Numbered from the stretch's first letter, positions 43,150-53,525 are shown. The stretch is 64,000 bases of DNA from Halichoerus grypus (GCF_964656455.1 NC_135726.1:28283168-28347167); one strand, 5' to 3'. Notes: generated from the sequence alone by a model not told the origin. Made by a program: numbers and translations.

Positions 43150-43380
43150 ACTGATGACAGCGAACACTGAATGTGCACTTGTAACGTGTCAGCTACTGTT
43201 CTAAGTGCTTTGCAAGTATTAACACATGGAATCCTTGTATGAGCCCTATGAGGAAGGTAGGACTTACTGCCATTACAAGTGAGGGAACCAAGGCCCAGAG
43301 AGGTTAGGTAGATTGCCCAGGATCACACAGCTCGGAAGTGGTGCCGTCTGGTCCAGAGTCCTTCTGCTTCTCTGTCTTAT
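43150..43380 (-). repeat. MIR SINE, near complete, minus orientation
   Basis: gtcagctactgttctaagtg, ctttgcaagtattaacacat, aaggcccagagaggttaggt and caggatcacacagctcggaa. It is the third MIR in the same orientation within 700 bp. Confidence 0.88.
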
Positions 43381-44170
43381 CTCCTAGACAAAAGCTCCCT
43401 TTAGGCCCGCGGGGCACTAAACACTGAGAATGGCATCTAGGGATGGGGGAAGGTATCTAGGGGAACACTGGCCTCCCCCACTCGGAACCGCGCCAGATGA
43501 ATAGCTCGCGGAGCCCAAACCAAGGGTCAAGGGGCACTTCCAGCTGGGACAGTGAGGGCCCAAAAATGAGATGCTCTTGTCTGAATCTCTCCCCCCCACC
43601 AACCCCAGCAGGGGCTGGGTTCACTAATGGAAACCCACAGGTTATGCCCAGTGAAAGATGTTGCTGATGGGGAAGGTGGGCACCTTGCTTTGCACAGGGG
43701 TGAGCTCACTGTCAGAAGCTATTAGGGGTCAAGTTTGTCTGTGAGCCAGGCTGGGGGCCGAGGCAGGGGAGCGGGAAGATGAGAGGAGGCTATTAAAGCA
43801 GAAAGAGAAGCAGACAGAAGAGGGGGGAGGAGGCAGGAGTAAGACGGGGAGAGAGAAGGGAGGAAGAGAAGAGAGACATATTGAAGCAATTGAGGTAAAA
43901 GCAAAAGGGGAGAGAATAGTTGTGAGCAAGCACTTCTTCATGTCCCCTCCCCCCATGTCTTTCATCCCATCCCTCTTTTCCTCCTCCCCCTTCCCCTGCC
44001 CCAAGTTGGTGACAGTCATCCTATAAATAACAAACAGAATGAGACTGGCCTTCTGGAAGATGATTGAGGGAAATGATTAAATAATTGTTTTCGTAAGCAC
44101 TGGCCAAATAAAATGATTCTCTCCAGCTTTTTCTTCCCAGGAGGGGGGGCTGGGGTGGTGGGGGAAGGGC
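43381..44170. other. Unique DNA, purine-rich centre, AT-rich end
   Basis: 43755-43880 is strongly purine-rich on the plus strand (agaggggggaggaggcagga). 44020-44120 is an AT-rich repeat-free patch (gatgattgagggaaatgatt, aaataattgttttcgtaagc) resembling a conserved element. Confidence 0.4.
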
Positions 44171-44202
44171 AGGGGAACCGGGTCACAGGGGAACCGGGTC
44201 AC
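44171..44202. repeat. Perfect 16-bp tandem duplication
   Basis: aggggaaccgggtcac occurs at 44171-44186 and again at 44187-44202 with no mismatch. Confidence 0.95.
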
Positions 44203-44830
44203 ACGTCTGCTGGTGGAATTACCTCTCAGGCTCTCTCATGGGTGCTGAAGATTCATTTCATCTCATCATCATGCCTGACTGTCCTGGCCAGGTAAGTGCT
44301 CACGACAGTGAAAAATGATCTGTGGCTCCAGAAAGGGCACCGGAGAAATAAAGGCAGGCCTCCAGCCTTCTTTCTCTCTGAGTGGGAGCCAAGAAGCCAG
44401 CACCCAGGGTGACTCAGAGCCCGGGAGAGTCCCCTGAGACCCCCCCAAATTCCACAGCCCTTTGCTCCACGGTTTTAGGGCAGGAACCTCTGTTACTCTT
44501 CAGGCCCCCCCGGGAGAGAGAGGTTCACCCCTAATTATGCCCCTGCTCCCACATTGCTGAGCAGGGGGAAGCAAGGCTTACAATGCTCCCTGAGTTTCAC
44601 TTGATCAGATAGAAAAGCTTGTCCCTGCAAAAGAGTAACTTTAATAACATACTTTCCTCCATGACTCTAAATCCTAAATTCAGAGCTTCTGGTTAGAACT
44701 CCCAGCTACAGGTGACCAGCTCCCTCGAAAGTCTCTGCAGATCATAACGGGTGGGATTGCTTGTTGTTTTTGTATTTGAAAGCAACCTTGCTCACACCAC
44801 GCTGCTGGCGCTTACCTGGGTTATGGCTCG
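44203..44830. other. Unique DNA
   Basis: 44245-44280 (gattcatttcatctcatcat) is AT-rich. No gene or repeat recognised. Confidence 0.45.
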
Positions 44831-44877
44831 CTCCTTCCTCCCTCCCTCCCTGCCTCCCTGCCTCCCTCCCTCCCTTA
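44831..44877. repeat. (CCTC)n/(CCTG)n pyrimidine microsatellite
   Basis: About eleven CCTN units (cctccctccctccctgcctc). A pure pyrimidine-rich strand of this kind can form triplex DNA. Confidence 0.9.
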
Positions 44878-45285
44878 TTTCAACAAGTATTTACTGCCCA
44901 CCTGCTCTGGTGCCAAACACGTTCCAAGCTCTGAGAATATAACAGTGAAGAAGACAAAGGAGGGGCGCCTGGGTGGCTCAGTCGGTTAAGCCTCCGACTC
45001 TTGGTTTTGGCTCAGGTCATGATCTCAGGGTCATGAGATGGAGCCCCGAGCCCCGTGTGGGACTCTGGGCTCAGGGCAGAGTCTGCTTGAGATTCTTTCC
45101 CCCTCCCTCTCCCCCTGCCCCTGCCCCAATTCCTGCTCCCTCTCTTTCTTCCTCAAATAATTTTTTTAAAAATAGAAGACAAACAAGGTCCCTGCCTTCA
45201 TGTAATTTACATTCTATAAGAAATTACAGGCATAAATAAACCCACAAACAATATTATAAATAGTGTTAAGTGCTATTTTTTTTTA
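44878..45285 (-). mobile_element. L2 LINE 3' end, minus, split by a SINE
   Basis: Left part (44878-44962): tttcaacaagtatttactgc, cacctgctctggtgccaaac. Right part (45175-45285): aaggtccctgccttcatgta, atttacattctataagaaat and ttaagtgctattttttttt. The two halves join correctly once the SINE is removed. Confidence 0.85.
44949..45188 (+). mobile_element. CAN SINE inserted in an L2
   Basis: The body (44963-45174) reads ggcgcctgggtggctcagtc, ctccgactcttggttttggc, caggtcatgatctcagggtc, a CT-rich stretch and a short tail. Duplication gaagacaaaggagg (up to 44962) and gaagacaaacaagg (from 45175) differs at two bases and consists of L2 DNA. Confidence 0.93.
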
Positions 45286-46624
45286 AAAAGGAGGGTCATG
45301 CCTGGGGGGGCGGGCAGGGCGCTACGAGGTGGGGCAGTAGGGAAGGCGTCTCTGAGGGGGTCCGTGAGCAAGCACAAGAGTGGTGGGAGGTGAGGTCGGT
45401 TGGGAAGACGTGGGGCGGGTTCATGTGGGACCGACTGAACTCTGGGCGAGATGGGGGTCGTCTGGCTTCCGCGTGGGAAGCAGCCATGGAGGCAAGGGCC
45501 CAGGTGAGGGGTGCACCAGGTGGAGGTAGTGGAGATGTGAACTTGGGGGGATCCTGGCTGTGTTTGGAAGGTAGAGCTGGCCGGACTAGCTTAGACATTG
45601 GAGAAGGAGTGGGATTATCTTTGGATGATGACTGGGTGAGCGCCGGGGGAAGGGAAGGCAGCTACCCCCCGGGGGTGCCCACGAGGAAGCCCTCGCCCCC
45701 TAGCTAAGCGGGCGGGCGCCTCCACCGTGGGGGTGGGGCGGCGGTCGGGGGGACGCCGAGACAACACCTTGACCTTCCTCCCAGAGCTCTCTGGTGGCCA
45801 GTGGAGAAGGCACTCCTCACAGAACATTTACTCTTGCCACCCCTGGTGGGGGCCTCTCTGCAAAGTGTTATAACCCCCTTTTTGCACAGGGGAAAAAAAA
45901 AATATGCCTCGATTTCTATTGATCCATCCTGAATCAATGCTTTTAAAAAATCTCACGCACATTTGGCTTAAGAGCCAAAGCATACATTTTATGTTTTGAC
46001 ATGGTGTCATCGATCGGAGGCACGCGTGTGTGTGCCCCACCTGCCGGAGCCCCCCTGCCCACCCCGGCGGCTGGCCTGGTCGCAGTGCGTTCTTAATGGC
46101 CTTGCCCCCGCCTGCACCTTCCATGCCTCCCCTGGCCCTCAGCACGGGGCCCTTTCTCAGGTTTTTTGAAAGGATCGATAAGGTGCTGGGGCCCCCCGCT
46201 GCTGCCTGTCACTCACACTCCGCCATATCATAAATTATGTATCTGCCTCTCTCTCTGGCTCTGGCTAATTTCTATTGCATTCGTCCATGGCCCTGCGATG
46301 GTGGACTCTTCTCAGCCTCAGAAGCAGGGCTGCAGTTGAACTTCAGTGAGGACGCCGGTCAGGGCAGCGGGCTGAGGAAGAGGGGCGGTAATGGGTAATG
46401 GGTAATGGGAGGGGAGGGAGGCAGCGGCTGGAGGTGGGAATGGAGGGGGGCAGTGGGCTGGGGCTCAGGGGGGCTGAGCTGTTTCCGCGGTGGTCCTGGG
46501 ACATTATCGGGGGTCAGGGGGCTATCAGGACCCATCTTCCTCACCTAGGATGAAGGAACATATTTCTGGGGGAGAAGGAAGAGACTGAAGGCGGCATAAA
46601 ATGGGTCTTCTGCCTGGCTTTTAT
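45286..46624. other. GC-rich unique block with two AT-rich conserved-looking patches
   Basis: 45300-45890 is GC-rich. 45900-46015 (gatccatcctgaatcaatgc, acatttggcttaagagccaa, attttatgttttgacatggt) contains inverted TTGGCT..AGCCAA arms, NFI-half-site-like with a spacer of six between TTGGC and GCCAA. 46220-46300 (ccatatcataaattatgtat, ggctaatttctattgcattc) is a second patch. Frames of 145 codons and fewer lack recognised domains. Confidence 0.45.
46389..46409. repeat. (TAATGGG)3 heptamer
   Basis: Three perfect tandem copies of TAATGGG. Short, minisatellite-like, and not a telomere repeat (TTAGGG). Confidence 0.9.
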
Positions 46625-46815
46625 GCCAAATAACGGTTATGGAGCACTGACTAGGTACTGTCTCAGGCCATCTTCACAACAGCCTGGGGACAATCTCAAT
46701 CCCTATTTACAAGATGAGCAAACTGAGGTCAGTTGCCCAAGATCACACAGCTGGAAGTGAGATTTAAACCCAGGCCTATCCAGCTCCAAAAACTGTGCTC
46801 TTAGTCACTCTGCCC
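46625..46815 (-). repeat. MIR SINE, minus orientation
   Basis: ttacaagatgagcaaactga, ggtcagttgcccaagatcac, acagctggaagtgagattta and aactgtgctcttagtcactc are reversed MIR through to its head. Confidence 0.85.
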
Positions 46816-47054
46816 TGCTCCTCTTGAGATTCCCAAGGCCCCTTCCTGTTCTCTTCCTCTCTGATTCTCTTAGAATCTGTTCCCATGGGCTTTGCCCTCT
46901 TGCTTCCCTTGCCCTCGGGGCCTTCCCCAGCTACACTCCCGTCAGGCCTCTCTTCCCAGCACCTTCTCCCTCTATCCTCAATCTCCATAACCACCATGCC
47001 CAATGGATTGGTATGTTTTCCCCACCTAAGCAAATTCTTGCAATGAAACATAGA
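46816..47054. other. Unique pyrimidine-rich DNA
   Basis: Rich in C and T (cttcctgttctcttcctctc), with L2-like overtones but no firm match. Confidence 0.4.
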
Positions 47055-47200
47055 CAATGATTTGAGCCAGAAATCCAAGTTATAATGTCTGCCTTGCAAG
47101 CTCTACCTCGAGCAAATCCTTTCCTCCATTTTGACCTCGTTTTTCTCATCTGTGAAATGAGTATAAGGTAATGCATGTTTTATGTACCGCATAGTGCACA
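47055..47200 (+). repeat. MIR fragment
   Basis: gacctcgtttttctcatctg followed by tgaaatgagtataaggtaat fits MIR core and second half. Confidence 0.65.
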
Positions 47201-47334
47201 TAGGGAGGAGGGAGAGAAATGGGCTAATTCTTTAAGATCAAAGTAGGTAACCAGTGAAGAAAGATTTTTGAAGCTTTAAAACATCATACACAGGAAACCG
47301 ATTGCTACAAATCTTTGTGCAAACACAGAGGTGG
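47201..47334. other. Unique spacer
   Basis: Nothing recognised. Confidence 0.4.
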
Positions 47335-47545
47335 TTTTTTTTTTAAGATTTATTTATTTATTTTAGAAAGAGCATGAGCAGGAGGGGCAAAGGGAGAGCA
47401 AGAGAGAATCTCAAACAGACTCATGCTGAGCGTAGAGCCCAAATCGAGGCTCAGTCTCGCAACCCTGAGATCAGGGCCTGAGCCAAAACCACGAGTCAGA
47501 CTCTTAACTGACTGAGCCACCCAGGCGCCCTGTAAACACAGACTG
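47318..47545 (-). mobile_element. CAN SINE, minus orientation
   Basis: The body (47335-47530) begins with a T-tract and ttaagatttatttatttatt, has aaccctgagatcagggcctg and ends actgagccacccaggcgccc. Flanks tgcaaacacagag and tgtaaacacagac suggest a decayed duplication. Confidence 0.93.
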
Positions 47546-47924
47546 TTCTACTCCGCACTCCAGGGGATAAGATTCTAATTGATGCTCTGGGTGACACCGA
47601 AGGGGAAACTGGGAAGATAATCTAGCTCTGCTAGGTGATAGTGACCTCTATCTACAGGTTTTGGGGTTCCACTAAGGCCTGGGGCTGGTCTTTGGACAAC
47701 GTGTTTCCAGATTGGGAGCAATCACAGTCTCCCCAATCCCCATTCCACTGATGTGAGTGTATCTCTAATGGACAGAGCCCCCAGACCTATGAAGCTCAGA
47801 GCTGAGAATAACCACTCGTGTCTCCCGGAGAGGAGGGGTCTCCAGCCCTGAGCTGAGAACCAAACAGTGAGACCCATTCATTTGATATGCATTCATATGT
47901 GCACTCATTTTATGAGTAAGTCAG
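47546..47924. other. Unique DNA
   Basis: Nothing recognised. Confidence 0.45.
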
Positions 47925-48000
47925 TATCTGCAAAGCACTCAGCACAGTGCCTGGCATACAGTAGGTGCTGTATAAGTGCACATCTTCATCATTCATTCAT
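47925..48000 (+). repeat. MIR or L2 3' tail
   Basis: actcagcacagtgcctggca followed by tacagtaggtgctgtataag is the shared MIR/L2 tail phrase. Confidence 0.7.
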
Positions 48001-48235
48001 CATTTTACTCACTCACTAGTCAATCACAGCACTGGTTTGCGCAACACCAGGGGGTGACACTCGGATGTATCAGGGGCCCTGCTAATGCCCTTTCTGAAGC
48101 CAGACAGTGGGCTTCACAGATGAACAAGAGAGAGCCTCCCACCCAAGGATCTCAGTCTGTAGCAGAGGAGATGAAGATGTCTATAAACATCAGTAATTCC
48201 AGCATAAGGTAGAAAGCAAGAAATAGCCCTTACAA
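48001..48235 (-). repeat. Possible L2 fragment, minus orientation
   Basis: Starts after attcattcat and has gtgggcttcacagatgaaca. L2-like but weak. Confidence 0.35.
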
Positions 48236-48503
48236 GATAAAAATAGAAAGTAGAGGAAGAAGAACCCGGACAAGGGGCGGGTAGGGATCTCAGTTGCCTT
48301 CAGGGCTCAGACTGTTAAAGTCAATCAGGGACGCATCAGAGGTAGAAAATCTAGGAGCGCCTGCCCCACCTGCAGGGGGCAGCAGTGACCCATCTCCAGA
48401 CAATGGCTTTTGTTCAGGAGGAGTGGGGCCAGGATGGCCAGGTCTGACTTTTTTTAGAGAAGCTGAAAATCCAAATTTTGTTGCAGTATTTTACGATTTT
48501 TAA
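48236..48503. other. Unique DNA
   Basis: Nothing recognised. Confidence 0.45.
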
Positions 48504-48702
48504 AAATACAATGCAGGGGCGCCTGGGTGGCTCAGTCAGTTAAGCGTCTGCCTTCGGCTCAGGTCATGACCTCGGGGTCCTAGGATGGAGTCCCCGCATC
48601 AGGCTCCTGGCTCACTGGGGAGTCTGCTTCTCCCTCTGCCCCTCCCCTCGCTCATGCTCTCTCTCTCAAATAAATAAACTCTTTAAAAAAAAATGTAATG
48701 CA
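48504..48702 (+). mobile_element. CAN SINE
   Basis: The body (48516-48690) reads ggggcgcctgggtggctcag, tcagttaagcgtctgccttc, ggctcaggtcatgacctcgg and ends aaataaataaactctttaaa. Flanks aaatacaatgca (to 48515) and aaatgtaatgca (from 48691) are a two-mismatch duplication. Confidence 0.95.
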
Positions 48703-48764
48703 AATCAAACCAAAGGGCCACTGATTTACAAGTCTGGTTTGAGCTTTATAAGAAGAAATCAACT

Positions 48765-49050
48765 CCTTCCCAGGGAAGGCGTCCTGGTGGTGTTTGAGCC
48801 TGACCTTGAGGACGTGGTAAGACTGACATGTGAGGTGGGAAGACAGGATTAATAGGGACCTTTGAGAGAATCTAGTTCATCGATCTCATTTCTCAGATTA
48901 GAAAAGAGAGGCCCAGGGGACTGGTTCCATTTGGTTGCTAGTCAACAGGGAACGTGAGAACGGGGAAGACTTCTGAAGAGTAGGTGGGAGACAAGTCGTA
49001 GAGGGCCTTGAACACCAGGCTAAGGAACCCGGATCCCAATAAGCGTGTAC
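48765..49050 (-). repeat. L2 fragment, minus orientation
   Basis: cagggaaggcgtcctggtgg, gtttgagcctgaccttgagg and gtcgtagagggccttgaaca are reversed L2 interior words ('gtagggccttgtaggcca'). Confidence 0.6.
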
Positions 49051-49059
49051 GCCTGAGAC

Positions 49060-49240
49060 CATGGCTTCGGAGCACTTACTATGTCCCGGGCCCCGTGTAC
49101 CGTCTCATTTAATCTCCCCAGCATTAATTACTGTCATCCCCATTTTGCAGCTGAGCAAACTGAGGCTCAGCGTGTTTAAGAAACGTGCCAAGTTCACGCA
49201 GGTGGCCAGTGGCTGAGCAGCTGCTCTGACCCACGCCTTT
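49060..49240 (-). repeat. MIR SINE, minus orientation
   Basis: gcttcggagcacttactatg, cgtctcatttaatctcccca, attttgcagctgagcaaact and gaggctcagcgtgtttaaga are reversed MIR. Confidence 0.85.
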
Positions 49241-49937
49241 CGGCCCCCGGCCTCTGTGTCCCTGCCCACTCTGTTAAACTTCGAGAGAGGAGGAGAGCAC
49301 TGGATTTCCAAAAGACGTTCCACTACCTCCCATAGTTTTAAACCCTCTCACTCATTTACTCCCAGGGCCCTGTTTTGTTTTATTGACTTGAAGATTAGGT
49401 TTTCACATTTCTGGAGAACTCTCTCCCCTCCTCTTTTTAAACACAGCTGTCTTTGAGGGTGGGGAGGAGGAGTGTTTTAAACAGGAGTTGTTCAACTAAT
49501 TGCCAATTATCTCTGAATAGGGTATGGTTTCCAACAGCTGTAAGGGATTTTGGTCCCCATCCATTGCCTACTGTTGCTGGTACTTGGAGTGTGTTGAGAT
49601 ATTCTTGGCCTCTTGCTTCAAAGACACGAACCAGTGCGTCATCCCCACCCCCCTCCATTCCTGCACACTGTCTCAGCCCTGTTTTGTACTGACTGGCTGG
49701 CTTAGGAGGCACGGACTGTTTCTGAGTATACGAAGATGGGCAAAGACTCTCTCGCTTCTCTCTCTCAGGGTGAATGGCTTGGTACTTATGGGGGCAGAAT
49801 TCCCCCCGCCCCCCGGGTCTTCGTACCTGTGCTGTCATTTCCCGGACTGTTCTAGCATCTCCCTAAATGTGCAGAGGGTTCTTGCTCAAAGAGGACACCG
49901 GACTTCACCTTCTTCATACCCAATCCAGGAGAAAGCT
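49241..49937. other. Unique DNA
   Basis: 49480-49560 (actaattgccaattatctct) is AT-rich and repeat-free. A 157-codon plus frame (49524-49997) ends in the A-rich tract, overlaps a minus frame and has no recognised domain. Confidence 0.4.
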
Positions 49938-49990
49938 CAAAAAAAAAAAACAAAAAACAAAAAACAAAACCAAAACCAAAACCAAAAAAC
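49938..49990. repeat. (AAAAAC)n/(CCAAAA)n tract
   Basis: About 50 bases of A punctuated by C (aaaacaaaaaacaaaaaaca). It is not attached to a SINE body. Confidence 0.9.
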
Positions 49991-50504
49991 CCTCTAATAC
50001 AAAATGCCAGAAGACCCCAATGCAGATGGGTGATGTTAATTGTCCCTTCTGGCTCTGTCTGCTGGATTCCTGGGAACAGGCCGAGGGGCAAACCTTTGTA
50101 AATGTTAATCTCCTTATGCTTAAGATATCACACTGTCTTTGATGTTCCCAAACATGTTGACTCCTATCTAGGTTGAGGGTGTGTGGCCCAGACAGGCCAA
50201 ATGCTTGTTTTGTCTTTCATCTTTCTCCAGGAGAGTTCAGTGATAATATGTTCACCTCCAGCTGAAATATGAACAAGTTCCTCTTCAAAGCCAGGTTGGG
50301 GTGGGGGGGGTGGGCAAGATGCAGTGACCCTTGGGGCCGCTACACCCTCACCCCCAGAACCCAAACTCCATCTGAGTCATTTTCTCACCCAGGACCCATT
50401 GGATTCAAGAGGATGACCCTGTCCATTATAAACTCCTCCCGCCAATAAAGAAAGGAGAAGAAAAGGATAGATTTTTTAAAAATCCATTCATTTTGGTATA
50501 GTGA
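49991..50504. other. Unique DNA
   Basis: G-rich tract at 50296-50313 (tggggtgggggggg). Nothing else. Confidence 0.45.
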
Positions 50505-50905
50505 GGGTCACACTAGTCACAGCAACTAATAAAACCAAAAGTGTATAATGGCTCAAATACAATAGAGGTTTATTGATTCCTGATGTCGAGTCCAAAATGG
50601 ATGCTCCTGATTAGAGGTGGCTTTCCTCCAAAAGATGATTTAGGAATCCACAGGTTCATCGTCTTGAGGTTCTTTGATTTTCAAGCATGGTTTCCAAGGT
50701 GGTTGTGTTCATCTGCAACAGGCTGGGGAGGGAGTAAGGGAGGGTGGGGAAGGCCCACCCACTTCTTCAGAGAGAGTGCCCGGAGGTAGCACTTCCTATC
50801 AGATTCCATTGACAAGCACAGGTCATATGACTTCACCTAGAAGCCAGGCGGGGAACTGTAGTTCTGGCTTCTCACTGCCACCCACCGGCAAACCTATACT
50901 AGGGA
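50505..50905 (+). mobile_element. Family Y repeat, copy 3
   Basis: gtcacagcaactaataaaac, aatacaatagaggtttattg, agcacttcctatcagattcc and attgacaagcacaggtcata are ordered blocks related to the copies at 34060 and 52090, in the same orientation. Confidence 0.5.
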
Positions 50906-50974
50906 AATGGGAGCATGAGTCTTCGGTGGACAGTTAGCCTCTCTGCCACGTACTTGAGCTGTCAGGCGAGCCCT

Positions 50975-51115
50975 GGGATCTGGTTGAGTTGGAGTCAGGA
51001 GGTATAGGCTTGAGCTTCAGATTCTGGCTGTGTCCTTTGGGGTGAATCATTTGACCTCTCTGAGCCTCAGTTTCCTCACCTGTAAAATGGAGATCATGCA
51101 GAATGGGAAGGGGAA
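50975..51115 (+). repeat. MIR SINE
   Basis: gttggagtcaggaggtatag, gaccttctgagcctcag-type words and tttcctcacctgtaaaatgg match MIR strongly. Confidence 0.85.
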
Positions 51116-51549
51116 GGGATGACTGTGTTATATACCATCAAACATTCTACCTGCGATTTGCCCACTGAGTTTGGATAGAATAGTATTTTAGGAAAAATGT
51201 GATGACGTTGACAATTTATATGGATTTCAACTTTCCCGGAGGCGGGTGGGGGGCGGGGGGAAACATTGAAAGACCTAGCAACACTGGACCTATATTCTTG
51301 TATGGTGACTCTCAGCTGGAGCCGAATGTTGAAGAGCCATCACCGTAAAGTATCCTACGGTCCCCACCACTCATTGACATGGCCCGTCTGGCCCCCATCA
51401 GCAGGTACCTTTGAGACTCCTGAGCTATCCCAGCATCATAGAGGGTAATGACGATAATCACTCTCAAGCTGCAGGAATGTTTGACTCCTACTTTTCTGCT
51501 TCCCAAAGAACTGAGGCATTTGCCAAACGTCCTCCCCAGCTGCAGAATC
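51116..51549. other. Unique DNA
   Basis: Nothing recognised. It has a G-rich tract at 51240-51262. Confidence 0.45.
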
Positions 51550-51965
51550 TCGTGCATTGGCTCAATTAACTGATCTGCTCTAGAAACTGCTTATTAACGA
51601 TGAAAGCCAACGTATAGGATTTTTTTTAGTCGTTGAGTTTTTGAATCTTGGCAAGAGCCTTACATGATGAAGACCACAGCACAAACTTCAGGGTCTTGTC
51701 CGTTTTCATAATATAATGACTGGAGAAGGTTTGATTCAGAGCCTTGCAAGTCCAATAATATGATTAAGAGGTTGGCCTGCTGGGGAGGTTGGAGCGCTAG
51801 GGAGAATGCCTAGCTGACTGTTGTAATTGATTGGCACTGGTATTGATGCCAGGAGCATGGCTTTGTTGGGGCAGGCTAGTTATCTCCTGCCAATGTCCAC
51901 TTGGATATCACTGGGAAGGAGGTAGATGAACAATCATGAAAACCTTTAAAGGCTGTTGACAGAAG
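51550..51965. promoter_or_regulatory. Candidate conserved non-coding element
   Basis: Repeat-free AT-rich block: caattaactgatctgctcta, actgcttattaacgatgaaa, ttcataatataatgactgga, tgactgttgtaattgattgg and ctagttatctcctgcc. Multiple homeodomain-like cores without low complexity. Confidence 0.4.
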
Positions 51966-52017
51966 ATAAGTTAAGAAATAGAGTTATGTAAGACTGCTGG
52001 GCAGAGCAGGGCAGCAG

Positions 52018-52084
52018 GAGAAGAGAGAGAGAGAAAAAGGGAGGGAGAAGGCAGGGGAAGAAGAGGGAGGAGGAGGAGGAGAAT
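52018..52084. repeat. Purine-rich (GA/GGA) tract
   Basis: About 65 bases, nearly all G and A (agagagagagagaaaaaggg, then gaggaggaggaggag). Mirror-like purine tracts of this type can form triplex DNA. Confidence 0.85.
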
Positions 52085-52089
52085 AATTC

Positions 52090-52460
52090 TGCGTATATTA
52101 TTTGGGACTGGCTAACGGAAGCTGCTCTAACAAACGAGCCAACATCTCAATGGCTTGAATCAACAAAGGTTTATTTCTTGCTCACGGTACAGATCCATCG
52201 AGGGTCAGCAGGGCTCTCTGCTCCACATTGTCCTCAGTCTGGGACCCAGGCTGATGGAGCCTCCGCCATCTGGAACATCATGATGGGAAGGAAAGAGAGA
52301 GAGAGGTAGATCATGCACTGACTTTTAAAGAATCCCACCCGGAAGTGATGCATATCACTTCTCCTCACGTTTCATTGGCAAAGGACGTCCTAGGCCATGC
52401 CTCACTCGGAATGACTGGAGAAGTACAATCCTACCACACGCCCAGAAGAAAAACGGGACA
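52090..52460 (+). mobile_element. Family Y repeat, copy 4, best preserved
   Basis: ctgctctaacaaacgagcca, aacatctcaatggcttgaat, aggtttatttcttgctcacg, gggacccaggctgatggagc, ccacccggaagtgatgcata and gagaagtacaatcctaccac give the full block order of the family. Confidence 0.75.
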
Positions 52461-52719
52461 GTCTGTGACCAATCTTTATATCTGCCTCTCAGAGTTCCCA
52501 GGATTCAGGATCTGGAAAGGACCTATACTAGTTGGGACTCTGTGGTTGTATTGAAGGTGAAACTACTTAGAAGGGAATTTATGAACTCACAAACCCTCAA
52601 ATCCAACAGCAGATCTTTAATCTCCCTTTCAATTAAAGTAATTGTACTTTGTTTGCTGTATATATTAGGATTCCAAGGAAAAATCTGTTTGGAACCAAAA
52701 GGGGAGGTCCTCTGCTTTA

Positions 52720-52732
52720 AGAAAGAGAGAAA

Positions 52733-52784
<52 letters not shown>

Positions 52785-52802
52785 GAAAAGAAAGAAAGAA
52801 AG
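52720..52802. repeat. (GAAA)n microsatellite
   Basis: About 18 GAAA units with one interruption near 52784 (aagaaagagaaaagaaagaa). Likely polymorphic in length. Confidence 0.95.
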
Positions 52803-52864
52803 CAGGGGCATTAAACATTACTGCTCTTTGATCCCACCTCCTCATTTTACAAGAAATTAAAATT

Positions 52865-52970
52865 CCGCAAGATTAGATTTCTCCTCATGTCTCATTAGCC
52901 AGAATTGGTCACATGGATACCTAGCTGCAAGGGATGCTGGGAAAGTAAGCATCTGGCAAAGGGGAATGAA
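52865..52970 (+). repeat. Family Y fragment
   Basis: ctcatgtctcattagccaga and attggtcacatggatacct match the 3' part of the family at 52090 ('cacgtttcattggc..'). Confidence 0.55.
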
Positions 52971-53250
52971 ATTATCATGAATGGCCTAGACGTAAAGGCA
53001 TATCCCCTAAGAGTGGGCACACTGCCACCCCAAACAAACTTGAGGTTCCTTCAAGAAAAAAAGGAAGGAGATGACTCTCAAGGAGCTGTTGGCTATGGTG
53101 GTATGAGTCTAATCTCACTGAAAATTCCTTAAGGCTACAGCTGGCCCTTATGCTTCTGTTTATTCCTCCACTGGTCTATGAATTTGCCTGCAATGATCTC
53201 CCTCACTCCTCCCCAGAGTCCGGAGACAACGAATCATACACTGACTTTTA
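52971..53250. other. Unique DNA, possible family Y remnant at end
   Basis: catacactgacttttaaagt at about 53237 echoes catgcactgacttttaaaga in the 52090 copy, so part of a second Y element may lie here. Confidence 0.4.
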
Positions 53251-53251
53251 A

Positions 53252-53407
53252 AGTGTCCACCCAGGGGTGGGTGGCCGGGTTGGCTCAGTCAGTAGAGCAC
53301 GTGGCTCTTGATCTCGGGGTCATGAGTTCCAGCCTCACATCGGGGATAGAGTTTACTTTAAAAAATTAAAAAACAAAACAAAACAAAAAACAACTAAGGT
53401 GTCCACC
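53252..53407 (+). mobile_element. tRNA-related CAN SINE, short old subfamily
   Basis: The body (53263-53396) reads ggttggctcagtcagtagag, cacgtggctcttgatctcgg, gtcatgagttccagcctcac and ends in an A/C-rich tail. It keeps an unmistakable tRNA-like A box (tggctcagtcagtagagca) and B box (ggggtcatgagttccagcct). Flanks agtgtccaccc and aggtgtccacct look like the duplication. Confidence 0.88.
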
Positions 53408-53424
53408 TGCAATGGACTCATCCA

Positions 53425-53525
53425 TAGGATTGTGTTCCTTTTACAGATGGGCAGACTGAAACTCAGAAGTGAATTGCATACCCAAGATCATGCAACTAGT
53501 AAATTTTGCTTATCCTTTACTATAT
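53425..53525 (-). repeat. MIR fragment, minus orientation
   Basis: ttttacagatgggcagactg, aaactcagaagtgaattgca and caagatcatgcaactagtaa are reversed MIR. Confidence 0.75.

Noticed and set aside
46389..46409. TAATGGG repeats as interstitial telomere sequence
   Set aside because: The unit is not TTAGGG on either strand and there are only three copies.
53263..53396. Possible true tRNA gene because of clear A and B box words
   Set aside because: It has a SINE tail, no acceptor-stem pairing and flanking duplications. It is a tRNA-derived SINE.
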